NCBI GenBank assembly: GCA_037957365.1
Contig: JARHVA010002374.1
Coordinates: forward strand, 1,114,501 to 1,178,500
Reading direction: 5' to 3'
Length of the DNA: 64,000 nt
DNA from: Torreya grandis
Lineage: Eukaryota; Streptophyta; Pinopsida; Cupressales; Taxaceae
Shown: positions 45,000 to 56,509 of the stretch, piece by piece
Layout: every line of letters begins with the position of its first letter
How positions within the stretch are numbered: position 1 is the first letter of the stretch
Made by a program: the position numbers and the translations under genes
The notes under the pieces: generated by a model
What the model was told of the DNA's origin: nothing
Databases searched by the model: none
The model's input: the letters and a program-made list of their open reading frames with translations, nothing else

Positions 45000-47040
45000 A
45001 TTTTAATTTCAAAAAGATGATATAAAGGAGATCTCCCTATTTTAATTGGGATTTCTTTTTACATAAATAGTCATCTAATTTTAAATTAAAAAATTATGGA
45101 ATTCAATTTTTTATTATTAGATATTTTATTTATATTTTCTTTTCTTTTTTTGGGATGGAGTCAGATTTATTTTATACCAAACAATATGGTGAAAATATCT
45201 AGATTTATATATGATATATAAATTGATGCTAACATTCATTCTCCACCAAAAAATAAATATGAAACCTGCAATTTTTTATGGTTCTTCCTAATTATCACAT
45301 AAGTTTATAAGAGAGCAAACAAATATTTATTTGGTTTAATGATTGTGGCTATGTATGAAAAGAGAACACAGGGGAGAATTTTCTATTTCACACTAGAAAA
45401 GTGTTTAGGCATATTCCCAACCACAATAAATTAACCCATTTAGATTGGTCAAAATTTTTGAAAAAATAAAATAATTTTTTTTATAATAAAATAGTAGCAT
45501 TTTTTTGGAAATATGTTCCAAAGAAAAGAACACTTTAAATAATTGGTAGCACCCTTAAAAGGTTAGAGAACACAATGTATATAAAAATCAAACACAAACC
45601 TAAAGAACTATGGAAGTATCTCATATAGATAAATAGCATGCTGGATAAATATGATTGAAAAGTTTGGCAACATTCAGATATACATTGTATAGGGAAAAGG
45701 GGAAAAAAAATCATCAATGATTTTTATTTTATTTTATTATATTATATCTTTCTATCTTTTCAATAATTATATTTTTATTTTAATTTATATAATATAATTT
45801 TTATTTTTAATACTTATTAAGTTAAATATTTTTAAGCATATGTTCACAAAGAAGGAAGATAGTTTCATCCAAGCATATGTTCACAGAGAAGGAAGATAGT
45901 TTCATCTAAAGAAATAGGTTACATGAAATTGACATTAAAATATATGTAAGTTTTAATACATAACTATGCATTTATGAGTTATTATTATTATTTTTTTAAA
46001 TTATATAATAATTAATTAAATGATAAAAGGTTAAAAAAAATTATGTTTTATTTATAGATGTAATAAAATATCTACAATAAATTATTAATTGATATTTTTA
46101 TAATTTTTACATTAAAAAAATTAATTTATATAAATTTAATTATAATTTTTTTAAATTTTATTTAACATTTTTTAATATCAAATTTATAAGGACTAAATTG
46201 CAATAAAAAAAATTATCAATAAAGAATAATAAAATGTGTAGGATTATGGGGACTTCAATAATTTAGATTAAAAGTTTTAAACAATATATTTTAATATGTT
46301 TTATTTCATAATTACAAAAAATTTAAATAATTTTGATGTACAATAAATGTTGATTAATATATAGAACTTATATTATGATTATTATATTAATATTATATTT
46401 TTTAATTTTAAATGTCATTTTATGTTATGCATTTTGCTTGTAAATATAATATCTGCATTGTAGATATCATTTGTAGAAAAATTTAAATACATTTATTTAA
46501 AAGTATTATATTAATGAGAAATCATTATTTGAATATTAAAATTATCATCATTATCATTGTTACCATCATCATTATTTTTATATGATAATATAAACAACAA
46601 TTATTTTTATTATGTAATTAATCAATGAAAAATTAATTTAATATTAAAAAATAAATATAAATGATAAAAAATGTAACAATAAACATATTATATAGATTTT
46701 TATTTCTCATTTTTTATATAAATATATTACATTGAAAACTTTGATAATTGACATTAAAAACACCTCCAAACACAATTCAAATTCTTTGAACTGAAAAATG
46801 AAATTCAATAACCTATTACAAACTTGTTTAATGTAATGAGGGTTACCTTTAAAACTACATCCAAAACTACTGACAAACCCAAAAATTCCGTCAATTTATC
46901 TTTTCTATTTTTGAAATTAAGTTCTTTCGATTATATCACAAAAAATGTCTTAAATTAATAAAAAATATTCTAATGTAAGGAGACACCTATAATCTACTAG
47001 TAGCATTTTATGTGAAGCAATTTTAGTTCATATTTTAAAA
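45000..47040. other. Very AT-rich stretch, no gene seen
   Basis: From 45715 to 46740 the sequence is almost entirely A and T, with long ATTATTAT- and TTTTTAAT-type runs. No coding frame. Could be a matrix-attachment-like region, but nothing specific shows this. Confidence 0.45.
45834..45907. repeat. 37-bp tandem duplication
   Basis: AAGCATATGTTCACAAAGAA plus 17 further bases repeats at 45871 with two differences. Confidence 0.95.
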
Positions 47041-47099
47041 TTGTTTCTTTTATGTAATTTATTAATTTTTAATATTTTTTTTTCTATTTTAAAGAACAG

Positions 47100-48480
47100 T
47101 ACACACTCTTTAATTTTAGATAACAAGGGTGGTGACAAAGACCAATTGGAACCAACATTTTGTAAAGATATTCGAGAGCAAAAAAAGGTGTGGAAAAAGT
47201 TTAAGAAGGGAGGATTAACTAAGTACATGGAGCGCATCATCAAGCATAATCTTCTAGTGGTCAGAGACTTTGTAGCTGCTTAGATGAAAAGGAAGGTTTC
47301 CATGAGGGGGATTTCCATAAATGTTTTTGAGGATTTTATAGGAGATGCCATGGGCATGGCATGTACAGGCGATAAAGAATACAAGGATCAATCTAAGAAG
47401 TAAGAATCATTACAATGCTTCTTTCGAACTAATGAATTTGTGCAAACTGAGAAGAAGGGATTCCCCCACGCCGACATGCCCAAGTACTACCCCGAAGCCT
47501 GCTTATAGGTCATGATGTACATGACCCTGGAAAGTAAGTAAACCTTGATCTTCTTGCACTATTTCATGTTGTTCAATCATTTCATCGATTTTAAGATCAG
47601 CCTTCCCTATTTTCTCCTAAAATCTTTGGAAAGCACAGTTCTCCTTCACCAGATAAATGATGCTAACTCGATCTTACACTAAGGCCTCATCTTTCTATTG
47701 GTGAAACATGGTCGAACCTTGCTTGGTAAAAAAATCTCCCTAGAAGGATCATCTTCTAAGGAGGACTTCCTGAAGGATGATCCTTCTATGAGATCCCTCC
47801 CTACCCCAGAACACTCCCCTTGTAACAATTTGTCCAAATCCCATCCTGATGACTTTCCCTCAAAATGTTGTTCATCCCTAAATTGAAACCCATTAATTTT
47901 GGTATTCCTTCCACCTATGATCAGAAGGGAAAGGCCATTATAATAGTAGAGCATGAGAAAAACAAAGAAATGCTAGAAAACTTTAATGTAAAGGTCCAGT
48001 AGGGGGGTCTTAGTTTGGCTAAATTGATTCAGAGTTGGAACAAGCTCCACCGGGTGGTGGAGGCCATGGTCCAAATGTTGGTGCAATCTACCCAACCCCC
48101 TCCCCTTTTCCCGGTCTTCAAATCCCATAAGATTCCTAAATCCCCTCTTGAGGGGTCTTAGTTTGGCTAAATTGATTCAGAGTTAGAACAAGCTCCATTG
48201 GACGGTGGAGGCCATGGTCCAAACATTGGTGCAATCTACCCAACCCCCTCCCCTTTCTCCGGTCTTCAAATCCCCTAAGATTCCTAAATCCCCCCAAGTG
48301 GGTCCCCCCAAAGCATCTCTTTCCCCAGGCGAAAGGCAGGAAGCACCCGAGGATGATTTTCCCTGGTGAACATGCTTAAGGTCCCAAGAATTGTACCAAA
48401 GCAAAGGCCTTAAAAGATAATTCCAACATCTCGGCAAAGGATAATTCTACTGCAGAGGACATCCAAGAGAGTCCCCCCAA
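47100..48480 (+). pseudogene. Decayed coding region of unknown family
   Basis: Readable plus-strand pieces are NKGGDKDQLEPTFCKDIREQ and LTKYMERIIKHNLLVVRDFV (47115-47280), then FEDFIGDAMGMACTGDKEY (47320 on), FIDFKISLPYFLLKSLESTV (47580 on), FLLVKHGRTLLGKKISLEGS (47690 on), and a Pro-rich end. Stops break the frame at least five times. The order of pieces suggests one ancient protein of over 400 residues, possibly an ORF1 or gag-like protein of a retroelement, since the stretch after 48480 resembles the tail of the LINE region at 53500. Family not recognised. Confidence 0.4.
48004..48298. repeat. 148-bp tandem duplication inside the decayed coding region
   Basis: GGGGTCTTAGTTTGGCTAAA at 48004 repeats at 48152, and the match runs to about CCTAAATCCCC at the end of each copy with some ten differences. 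Confidence 0.92.
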
Positions 48481-49300
48481 TTAACGTGTTTTTTCTGTAT
48501 CCGTTCTTGTTTTTTGTTGTTAGCCTTTTTCTTTTGATCGTTCAGTCATTTGAGCCCTGATTATAACTCTTTATCTCACTTTTTGTGATTCTGAGTCTTT
48601 GTAAAACTCAAGCTTACCTTATCAAATGAAAATATAGTAAATCAATAACATCTTATTAAATATTGTTTTTATAATTTAATTTATTTTGTTGAATATTTTA
48701 GGACATTTATGATTTTTTAATCATAATAGTTTATGTGTAGCTATTTTAGTTCACTTTTTAAAATTGTTTCCTTTATACAATTCATTATTTTTTGACATAT
48801 TTTTTCCATCATAAATAATAGTAAATCAATAGCATCCCACTAAACATTAGTCATATAATATAATTTATTTTTATTAACATTAGGATCTTAAAAAATCAAA
48901 TATTATATGTACACAAGAATTGTAATGTGAAATTTGAGGACTAAGGAAACGAAAAGTAAAACTAGGTGAACAAAATTCAAGGACCATATTTCAATTTAAA
49001 ATAATTTATTCGGATTTTAAAATTTAGTCCAACTATTCTCTAGAATAAAATGCACATAATCATAATAATTGTTTTGAATCATATCTAAAATTCTAGAAGA
49101 CAAAGATCTTGATTTTTATTGACTATTTCCAACTCAAATTTATATGACATTTTTTTTCCGATATTATATACATATACACAATTTCTATTCATATATTTAT
49201 CGTTACTTAATTTTATTTATTAATTAAAAATTAGTATTATATTTTACATTTGTTATGGTAATTAAATATAACTATTTTATTATAATACATGAACAAAAGG
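48481..49300. other. AT-rich DNA, no gene seen
   Basis: A short T-rich stretch (48490-48620) could be the 3' end of the preceding retroelement-like region; the rest is plain AT-rich sequence. Confidence 0.3.
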
Positions 49301-49302
49301 TG

Positions 49303-49353
<51 letters not shown>
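49303..49353. repeat. (TA)n microsatellite
   Basis: About 50 uninterrupted alternating T and A. Confidence 0.97.
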
Positions 49354-49356
<3 letters not shown>

Positions 49357-49720
49357 CTTTTTAATTATTTAAGAAAGACTTTAATTAATTATATTAATAA
49401 TATGAGATTAAAAATGATATGAAAATTAAAAAGGTTGTAATTTAATAGTAAGGATGATGATTGTTCATATTCATTCATCATTGTACAAATTTCTTTTGAC
49501 GAAAGTTAAATGATGACGTAAATGTCTATTACTCATAATTATTTAAACAAAGAAACTCGCTCATTTAAATATATATTTACTCAACATTATAAATTGACTA
49601 TATTCATTTCTAAAATATAAATAAAGATACCGATATTATATATAATTCAATGATTTCATATCATATCTTCCCAATATAATCAATTGAGGGGAAAAAATAA
49701 AACCATGAAAGAACGAATAG

Positions 49721-49796
49721 AGACTCCGTCACGACTGAAGACTCCGTAAGTTTAAAATAAAAAATTACGGCCCACGCGGAAGACTCCGTCACGACT
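49721..49796 (+). promoter_or_regulatory. Direct repeats in the putative promoter of the CAR-type gene
   Basis: AGACTCCGTCACGACT occurs exactly at 49721-49736 and 49781-49796, with a partial AGACTCCGT at 49739-49747. The segment is GC-richer than its surroundings and lies 420-500 bases before the start codon. A weak TATA-like TATTTAAA is at 49841. No ABRE core was seen. The repeats may bind a regulator, which is inferred. Confidence 0.4.
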
Positions 49797-50217
49797 CAGA
49801 CTCGTTCGACGGGATCCAAAACCCTTGGGAAGCTGGGGTTTATTTAAAAAAATGAAGCCAACAAATCATATGAAATGCTCCTCGTCTGGACGTTTCCGGG
49901 CAGGTTGTGCGGTACTAAACGACGCTGCCATACACATCTACAAAGTCTACGCGCCTGCTAATATGATGCAGTTGAATCTAGTAAATATCTGGGAAAGGAA
50001 TGCCTCATTTTTTTATATATTTGTGACCGATTTGTTTGTCCACATTCAATTTTGGAAGTCTTCAGGAATCAATTGCCTAAGAAATATTAAATATATTTAC
50101 AGTCTCCACCTTCCATCGTAAGAAAAGGGGAAAAGGAAAAACCAATCGCTTTAATCCGAGGTATTGGAAGAGGAATTGAGATTTGGATCGAACTTCCTCT
50201 TTACAAAATAAGAAATA

Positions 50218-50926
50218 ATGGGGGATGGTGTGGGAATTCTCAAGGTACGAATTGTAAAGGGAACCGATTTAGCTGTTCGCGATTTTAGGAGCAGTGATCC
50301 TTACGTTGTCGTCAGGCTTGGCCACCAGGTAACCTCATCTTCCATTCATTTCTTCTTCGCCGTTTTACGATTTTCGGATTGTTTTGCAGTCAGGGTTTCT
50401 AACTAGCCCTGGAGTCAGTTTTTTTCCCGGGTTTAATTTTGAGTTAATACAGATTTTGTTCTAAAATGTTGCAGAAAGTGAAGACTAGGGTTATAAAGAA
50501 GAACCTGAATCCAACTTGGGATGAGGAATTGTCGCTGTTTATACCACAGTCCGACCCCCTTTTACTCAAACTGGCAAGTGTCTGTTTTTTCTTTGAAAGT
50601 GAAGAAGTATTTGAGGTATCCGACTGAGACTAACGCTTGTGGTTCTGCGAACAATGATAATAATAATAATACAGGAAGTGTTTGACAAAGATCTGATAAG
50701 CAGAGACGACAAGATGGGAAATGGCGAAGTGGATTTGGAGGATCTTGCGAGCGCTGTGAGAATGCGAAGGACGAATCCATCATCATCGATGTCAAAGAAT
50801 AAGGACAGTTCGTCATGTATTAAGTATGTGGATGGGCATATGGTGAAGGAAGTATCTTTGAGGCTTCAGAATGTCGAGTCTGGTCAATTGGAAGTGCACA
50901 TCAAATGGCTTGATCTTACCGAATAA
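50218..50926 (+). CDS. C2-domain ABA-related (CAR-type) protein, 153 residues, three exons
   Basis: Exons are 50218-50328, 50475-50573 and 50675-50926, all in phase 0, giving 37+33+83 codons. Residues 1-105 form a C2 domain opening GILKVRIVKGTDLAVRD; acidic residues expected to bind calcium are Asp22 and Asp27 (loop 1, RDFRSSDPYVVV) and Asp74, Asp76 and Asp82 (loop 3, EVFDKDLISRDD). A charged, Ser-rich segment (residues 92-120) with a YVDG piece precedes the final strands LQNVESGQLEVHIKWLDL, typical of the plant CAR family. CAR proteins bind membrane phospholipids in a Ca2+-dependent way and, in Arabidopsis, bring PYR/PYL ABA receptors to the plasma membrane. There is no signal peptide or membrane segment. 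At 153 residues it is near the short end of the family (about 165-185). No defects were seen; this is the one intact host gene in the window. Confidence 0.9.
50329..50474 (+). other. Intron 1 of the CAR-type gene (GT-AG)
   Basis: 146 bases, CAG/GTAACC at the start and TTGCAG at the end, phase 0. Splicing joins LGHQ to KVKTR, as in other family members. Confidence 0.9.
50574..50674 (+). other. Intron 2 of the CAR-type gene (GC-AG)
   Basis: 101 bases. The donor reads CTG/GCAAGT and the acceptor ATACAG/GAAGTG, phase 0, joining LLLKL to EVFDKD exactly as the family alignment requires. The next GT (50578) would leave the frame open to an immediate stop with this acceptor. GCAAGT is the usual form of the minor GC donor class. 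Confidence 0.8.
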
Positions 50927-50980
50927 CAGAATGTTATGTTTTCCTATCTGATCATATCACTTTTCATTAGGATCAAGAAA

Positions 50981-51150
50981 TCTGGGTTTCCAGCCTGGTT
51001 ACTGCATCCTGTTTGTTTGGAATGAGAATTTTCTCATTATGTTTCAATTTATAATTTTCTGTTGACCATATCAAATTATAGAGAACAACACAGATTCAGG
51101 TTTCCAGTCTCATTAATGCATCCTATGCTTTGGGAATACAATTTTTTATT
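50981..51150 (+). repeat. Tandem repeat in the 3' region of the CAR-type gene, period 114
   Basis: TTTCCAGCCTGGTTACTGCA near 50987 and TTTCCAGTCTCATTAATGCA at 51101, each followed by TCCT and a GGAAT...TTTT stretch. It begins about 55 bases after the stop codon, so one or both copies may lie in the 3' UTR. Confidence 0.7.
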
Positions 51151-51228
51151 TATTTAAGGAGGTTCGTTTTATTCAAATTAGAGCTGAATAAGTCTTAATA
51201 CTCTAGTTTAAATCTCAATTCCCAGTTT

Positions 51229-51250
51229 TATATATATATATATATATATA
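51229..51250. repeat. Short (TA)n run
   Basis: About 22 bases of alternating T and A. Confidence 0.9.
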
Positions 51251-51715
51251 ATTAATTAATGGTTGAAGTTTGGAAGATTAAATTTAATGGTCGTTTACGT
51301 ATAATTGCAATTGTTAACTTTAAAATAAAGTCAATTTTTTTAAAGACCCTATCAGATGTAAAGTGAACTTTTAGATAAACTATCAAAAATTTTGAAAAAT
51401 TATAATAAATATATAAATTATTATTAATATTTTTGTTTCAATGTTAAATAAATAATCGTCATTAAAAACATTCATGAGAGAAGGTTCATCGTCAAATTTA
51501 GTCTCTGGTCAAGAGACCACAATTCAAATTCATAAGAAGTTCTTAGGAAGAACCCATCACTAGTGGAACAAAGGGACCCATTTAAAGATTCCAAAAATAT
51601 GTGTTTTATAGTCAAACAAAGGGAAAGGGAAAAAGAAAATGATATTGTAGTCTTGAACAATATTGTAGCCATTATTAATAAAAATTATGTTGATGTACTT
51701 TTAAAATGTCTATTT
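51251..51715. other. Intergenic DNA, no gene seen
   Basis: AT-rich; a short frame on the minus strand (51472-51672) lacks recognisable content. Confidence 0.3.
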
Positions 51716-51759
51716 TAAATTAAGTATCATGTTGAGAAATAAATTTATTTCTAGATCAT

Positions 51760-52990
51760 TAAACCATTGATTCTGGTTGAGAAGTTCCAAATTTGTTCTG
51801 AGGTGTTCATTACTATTTATGTCTACTATTTGTTTTGTTGGGCTCCTTCCAATACCTCTTATGTGAATTTGGAAAAGCTCGTGAGAGACTATTTTTGGGC
51901 CAATTCTGAAAGGCACCACAATGTTCACCGAATCTCTTAGGCTATTTGTTGTCACCTTAAAAACGTTGGTGGGCTTGGGCTCATTGATATTAAGTTTCAA
52001 TATCTTACTCTCAGTGTTAAAGGGATCATCAGAATCTCAGAAGGGGATGAGGCTTAGAAGATCTTATTGATGCACTACATCTCTCAAGGTTGCCCACTTG
52101 GTAGAAAGACCTGTCAAGGGATTGGTTTGCTAAACATTCTCATCACTCTTGTGCCAATTAAGATATGAGAAACTTTTGTCATGCAAAGCATCTGGAAAGA
52201 CTGGGAAAAACTCAAACCTCACCTCATTTGGATGGGGGAAGGGTTTAAAAATAGTCTTTCTCTTAATTCCCAATCCCTATGGTGGTCTCCCATATTGAAT
52301 TTACACAATGTCCCTTTTGCCATTGTCCCTTGGGTCAAAAGCTTGAGACTATTTTAAAAAGGTATTTGCATGATTGTAGACCTCTTTTGCAAAGTCACTT
52401 GGGACTAGCTTCTTTGGAATATGGTTAAGTCTAAGTTCAATCTAAAAAGGAAAGATGCAAAATCCATTTTTGAATTGCAAAGTTCCATACCAGAAGAACT
52501 TACACAAAATCAGAGTTTCATCTTTTACGCCATAGTGGAAGGATTAGTCCTGGCCAATAGTGAGGTTGTTCTGTTGTTATTCCCCCAATTTGGGTTATAA
52601 TATTTTGGCCCCTTAGCATATTGATACTAAAGCCCTCAATCATCGGTGGTCCTAAAAATCTCTCCATCGTGTTTGGACTTGGAGGTTTGATAATGTTTGG
52701 CGGCTTGTATTGAGCCTAAAAAAGCCCATTTCTTTTGTTGTATTATTTACCAAGGTCTGCCTATGGGGGACCAACTCAAACACACGAAGATTTTGAATCC
52801 CACTTGCCTAGCTTATCACCACCAAAAATCCATTAAACATCTTTTTTGGTTTTGCCCTCATGCTAGTTTTCCTGGAGATGGATTCATACCCTTTTCAAAC
52901 CCTTCAGACTTGAAATGTTCACTTGGAAAATGACTCTCCTAGGGGACTCCTCCCTAATTCTTACAATATGTAATAGATTCTAACAAATTT
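51760..52990 (+). pseudogene. LINE reverse transcriptase C-terminal region and zf-RVT remnant
   Basis: Plus-strand pieces, shifting frames, follow the end of a plant L1-type ORF2: VGGLGLIDIKFQYLTL near 51970-52010 (family: xGGLGLxDIxxxNxAL), a segment with YGGLP/WWSP at about 52280, then KKPISFVVLFTKVCLWG and a readable KSIKHLFWFCPHA near 52830-52865. The last matches the zinc-binding zf-RVT domain (ExxxHLFxxCPxA). The RT core upstream is absent, as expected for a 5'-truncated LINE copy. Many stops; inactive. Confidence 0.75.
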
Positions 52991-53159
52991 TCCATACTGA
53001 TATTCTTTTTCAGAATTGGAAATCTAGAAATAAACCCTAATTTAATAATGAAGTTATGGAAAAATGTTGTTTTGTAACTAATAAAGTTGTGATTTCTAAT
53101 GTTACCCTCTAGATTCAAATTCAAACATATAAGGTTCAACTTGAGCTTCATCATTTACA

Positions 53160-53720
53160 GTGTCTTTAGGATCATTGGGGAATGTTCCTTGTGCAATCAG
53201 TCATAAGCCTCCTAATCTACCTCCCCACCAATCCCCTTCGAGGCATGGACGTGGGGGGTAGCGTCATTGATCTCATAGCCAAAGGTATCAAAGTTAGAGG
53301 GGCATCACTCCTTGATCTCATTGGCATTCTCTTTCCTGAGGATCTGACAGGGGAAATAGAGATAGTGGAGTAGGGGGAGGTTAGGACCCTGTATGGGTCG
53401 ATGAAGACCCCCCAACTCAGGGGGTGGTGGGGAACCCTTAGGATCCTCCACCTTCTTTGCCTTCGCCTATCACCATGTTCATTGCTCCTGCTTAATGGAC
53501 TCATTATTTGTGCTTTTATATTTATCTTTTTTGAATGATGTGCACTTGAGTTAGGTTAATTATGTTTTTTTCGGCTGCTTGGTGGCCTTTTATGAACTAT
53601 GCTCTTCCGAAGGCTTCTTTAGCTTAGTTTGGTTATTTGGGGTGTGACTTTTCCACCCATATTTTGTGTATGATTAATGATGTATTATATCTTTTTATAT
53701 TAATGAAATTGCATTTTTCA
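53160..53720 (+). pseudogene. LINE tail or unassigned retroelement 3' end
   Basis: A 63-codon frame (53182-53373) with GGSVIDLIAKGIKVRGASLL is followed by a Pro/Gly-rich piece and, from 53490, a T-rich tail ending near TTAATGAAATTGCATTTTTC at 53700, a form often seen at the 3' ends of plant LINE copies. It may continue the LINE at 51760 or be another copy. I cannot assign the protein piece. Confidence 0.35.
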
Positions 53721-54338
53721 ATAAAAATAATTAATTATCATAATACATGTAAAATATAATAAACAATGTCATATTAATTACTTAATCAACCATGTAAGGA
53801 GAGAGAAGCATTTTATTTTTTTAAGTCATTGTCATTAAGGTCTTTGAGATATGTTTTGGAATATGCATGGTCAAGTTACGATGTTAATAACCTTTGACTT
53901 CTAATAAGAAATCTATTTGATAATTAGAAATAGTTTGCCTAATTAATTCATAGTGTCCCCATAGCCTAATTAAAGTATATACAAGAAATTGTTTTGAGTA
54001 TTAGATCTTCATATCATGATTATGTTCTAATTGTTAGGATTGTGAAGGTTTCCCCTTCAAAGTTTTTGTTGATATTTTTAATATGTATTCCTTAAAATTT
54101 ATGTGCCTATAATCTTTAGAAGTTTTAGACCAAGACAACATCCAAGGAAATATAAATTTATTTTCTATCCTAACACTAATATAATTATGTTTCCTATTTT
54201 ACTAATCTAGTTAGGGGTGTAAATACTAAGAGAAGGAAATAAATGCATAGAACCATAAAGGTAATTAATTAAGATAAAGTGATATTAAAACATTATTCAA
54301 CTTTTAAAATAATAAAATAATTTATAATAATAACAACC
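53721..54338. other. AT-rich intergenic DNA, left flank of the gypsy element
   Basis: No gene is seen. Confidence 0.3.
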
Positions 54339-54884
54339 TATAATCACCTAAAAGTGGTATTTGAGTGCTAAGAGTGCTAATTGAGATAACTTATTCTTAT
54401 CTTAGCCCTAGACCTATCCTAGAGCCTTTTATCACACTTTTCCAGCCTTTGTACAAACCACAAGCATCCCTAGTAAGCTAAAATACAGTCTCAAACCCTC
54501 ATTTCTCAATCCTAACCCTTCATGCCTAGTAACTTGCCAGCTAGACATTAGTTCCAAATCAAGGACACTAGAACCACGTGGTGCCAGTGTCTCCAAAATG
54601 GTGTTAATGTCTTTTATCCTATCTTTCTTGAATAGATATATTTTCAAAAGTAAAACCCTCCTAAGGTTGGCCTAAGCATCTTTTATTATCCACACAAGCT
54701 ACATAACACTATAAATACATGACTTTTAGACCTCTATCCACTAGATGGAAATTAGATTAAAAAATGCATATTCAAACACAAAACAAGTTGAGCAAAATCA
54801 AGGTTATTAATACCTATTCTACTCTACTTCTACTTCTACATACTACCATCTATAATTGTCCTAAGCTTAGATTTTCTATATTTC
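54339..54884 (+). repeat. 5' LTR (part alignable to the 3' LTR)
   Basis: Starts TATAATCACCTAAAAGTGGT (terminal TG mutated to TA) and can be aligned to 63461-64000. The LTR surely continues beyond 54884, but the 3' copy is cut by the window end, and no clear primer-binding site was found, so its end is unknown. A G-box CACGTG lies in ACCACGTGGTGCC near 54573. Confidence 0.8.
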
Positions 54885-56450
54885 TAATTTCAATCACACT
54901 CAAGACATTCAAGACCACTATCATTCTAGCATCACTTTCAATTAGACAAGTACTTACATGGGAAGAACTACATCGGGCTTGGTCCCTCTTTAGAGTATTG
55001 GTATGTAAGTAACTCTCTTCACAATGGGGTGTTGAGGATGCCCAACCTATCCTACTAATGAACATATTTTTAAGCTCATTCTTTAATTTCTAGGAAGATT
55101 AAGGTTTACATCATAAATCAACTATTATAGGCACAATATAGATTTTTAGACTTCGTGTGTGTAAGAATAGAACCCAAAAACATAGTGGTAAGTGCACCTA
55201 AAATTTTGGAGCATTATTACATAGAGGACACTAGCACTATTTTTAGGACACTAGAGTCACATGGTGCTACTATCCAAGTGTGACACTATTGTCTAGGAGG
55301 GGTTATGATATAGGGATAGTTAATGATACTCAGACATATTCGTATCTCTATTTTCAACACTCAAATATTATATATCAAATGTTTTCCAGATAAGTCTTTA
55401 TTTGCACATATTTATTATTATTTTTAGAAATTCAAAGCTAGTCAAAATATGAAACAAATTAGTGGTTATTTATTGCATATTATTTCATCGATTTAGACTC
55501 CTCAACCCTTTAATCACATGTAAAATTTACATAAATAAAACCTAAAAGGTTAAAACATTTGGTAAACCTGACTTATTTCAAATATTACTTAAAACCCTAG
55601 TTTTACATCAGGTTTACCTTCTCCCAATTTTGTACACTAAATTAGGGTTATAAACTCCTTTTTTTTTAAATTTTTTTGGAATAACCTATCTCATTTAATC
55701 AATCCCACATTAGAGTTTCATCTATTTAAATGTAAATTAAATTTTTGTAAAGAAACCCTAATTCTAGTTAACACTAGGGTTTACATTTTCAAAATTCATG
55801 TTTCATATCTATATATCTCCTAATTTATATAATCATTATCATAATGACAAAGAAATTGCTCACATTTTGTTGCAGAGTTCAATACTTTCATTTGCATGCT
55901 TGTTTCCTTTAATTCAGAATAAACTCATAAATGACATAGATACATGTATACATGATACTTCATATTAAGTAAAATGTCTCTTATGTTTCATTATTTATTT
56001 CTATTATGTGGAATGAAATTAAGACATTGATCTTTAATCGCATAGACAACTTATTACATCAAATAATAACTATACTACCTAAAATCAACAAGTCTCCCTT
56101 AGATGCACTTTGATCTTTGGTCCATTTTGATTCCTTACCTATCATTCTTAGACATATGGAAACATCATTGGTCTCACTTATCCCTCCTTCTCGATCACAA
56201 AAATCTAACCACCATCCCACCTCTACTATTAGCTCCATGATCTTAATAGACACTGCGGTCCATGTTATGATGTCCTCATGTGGTCATGAAGCTTGGTAGG
56301 TTTGCAACACCCATGGATATAGCTTTATTGATCATAGCAATACTCCTTAAAATATAATTTCCATTGTATAAATTTTACAACATTCTGACATAAACAAAGA
56401 TGTTTTGTATGCGGTACTTTATGATACTTAGGTACCTCGAACATCTGACC
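54885..56450 (+). other. Rest of LTR, leader and lost gag of the gypsy element
   Basis: The words GGACACTAGAGTCACATGGT and GACACTATTGTC (55230-55300) resemble those at 54564-54610 in the LTR. The region up to 56450 has no recognisable gag. Open segments from 56117 on (MVHFDSLPIILRHMETSLVS) do not match a known domain. Confidence 0.4.
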
Positions 56451-56509
56451 CCACTTATGTTGATTCCATAATTAATACTATGAAATGGACAAAATAATAT
56501 ATTTATTTT

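Larger units (their letters stand above)
40080..45000 (-). mobile_element. Decayed Ty1/copia element, minus strand
   Basis: From right to left: 5' LTR from 44725, primer-binding site, gag (about 43150-42530), GAG-pre-integrase (about 41900-41760), integrase (about 41700-41100) and the first half of RT (40624-40080). RT beyond the GLKQSP box and the 3' LTR are missing. Stops and frameshifts are frequent in every domain, so it is much older than the two elements at 4374 and 35608, and its LTR and primer site differ from theirs. Confidence 0.75.

Noticed and set aside
45715..46740. Possible origin or matrix-attachment region in the very AT-rich stretch
   Set aside because: Base composition alone does not support either function.
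49825..50121. 98-codon open stretch upstream of the CAR-type gene
   Set aside because: It begins with TTG rather than ATG, has no known motif, and overlaps the expected promoter and 5' leader.
50573..50579. Alternative GT donor at 50578 for intron 2 of the CAR-type gene
   Set aside because: With the acceptor at 50674 it shifts the frame into an early stop and spoils the family alignment.
53217..53504. 95-codon minus-strand frame rich in Arg and Pro
   Set aside because: It has no family resemblance and overlaps the plus-strand retroelement tail; its length fits the locally higher GC content.
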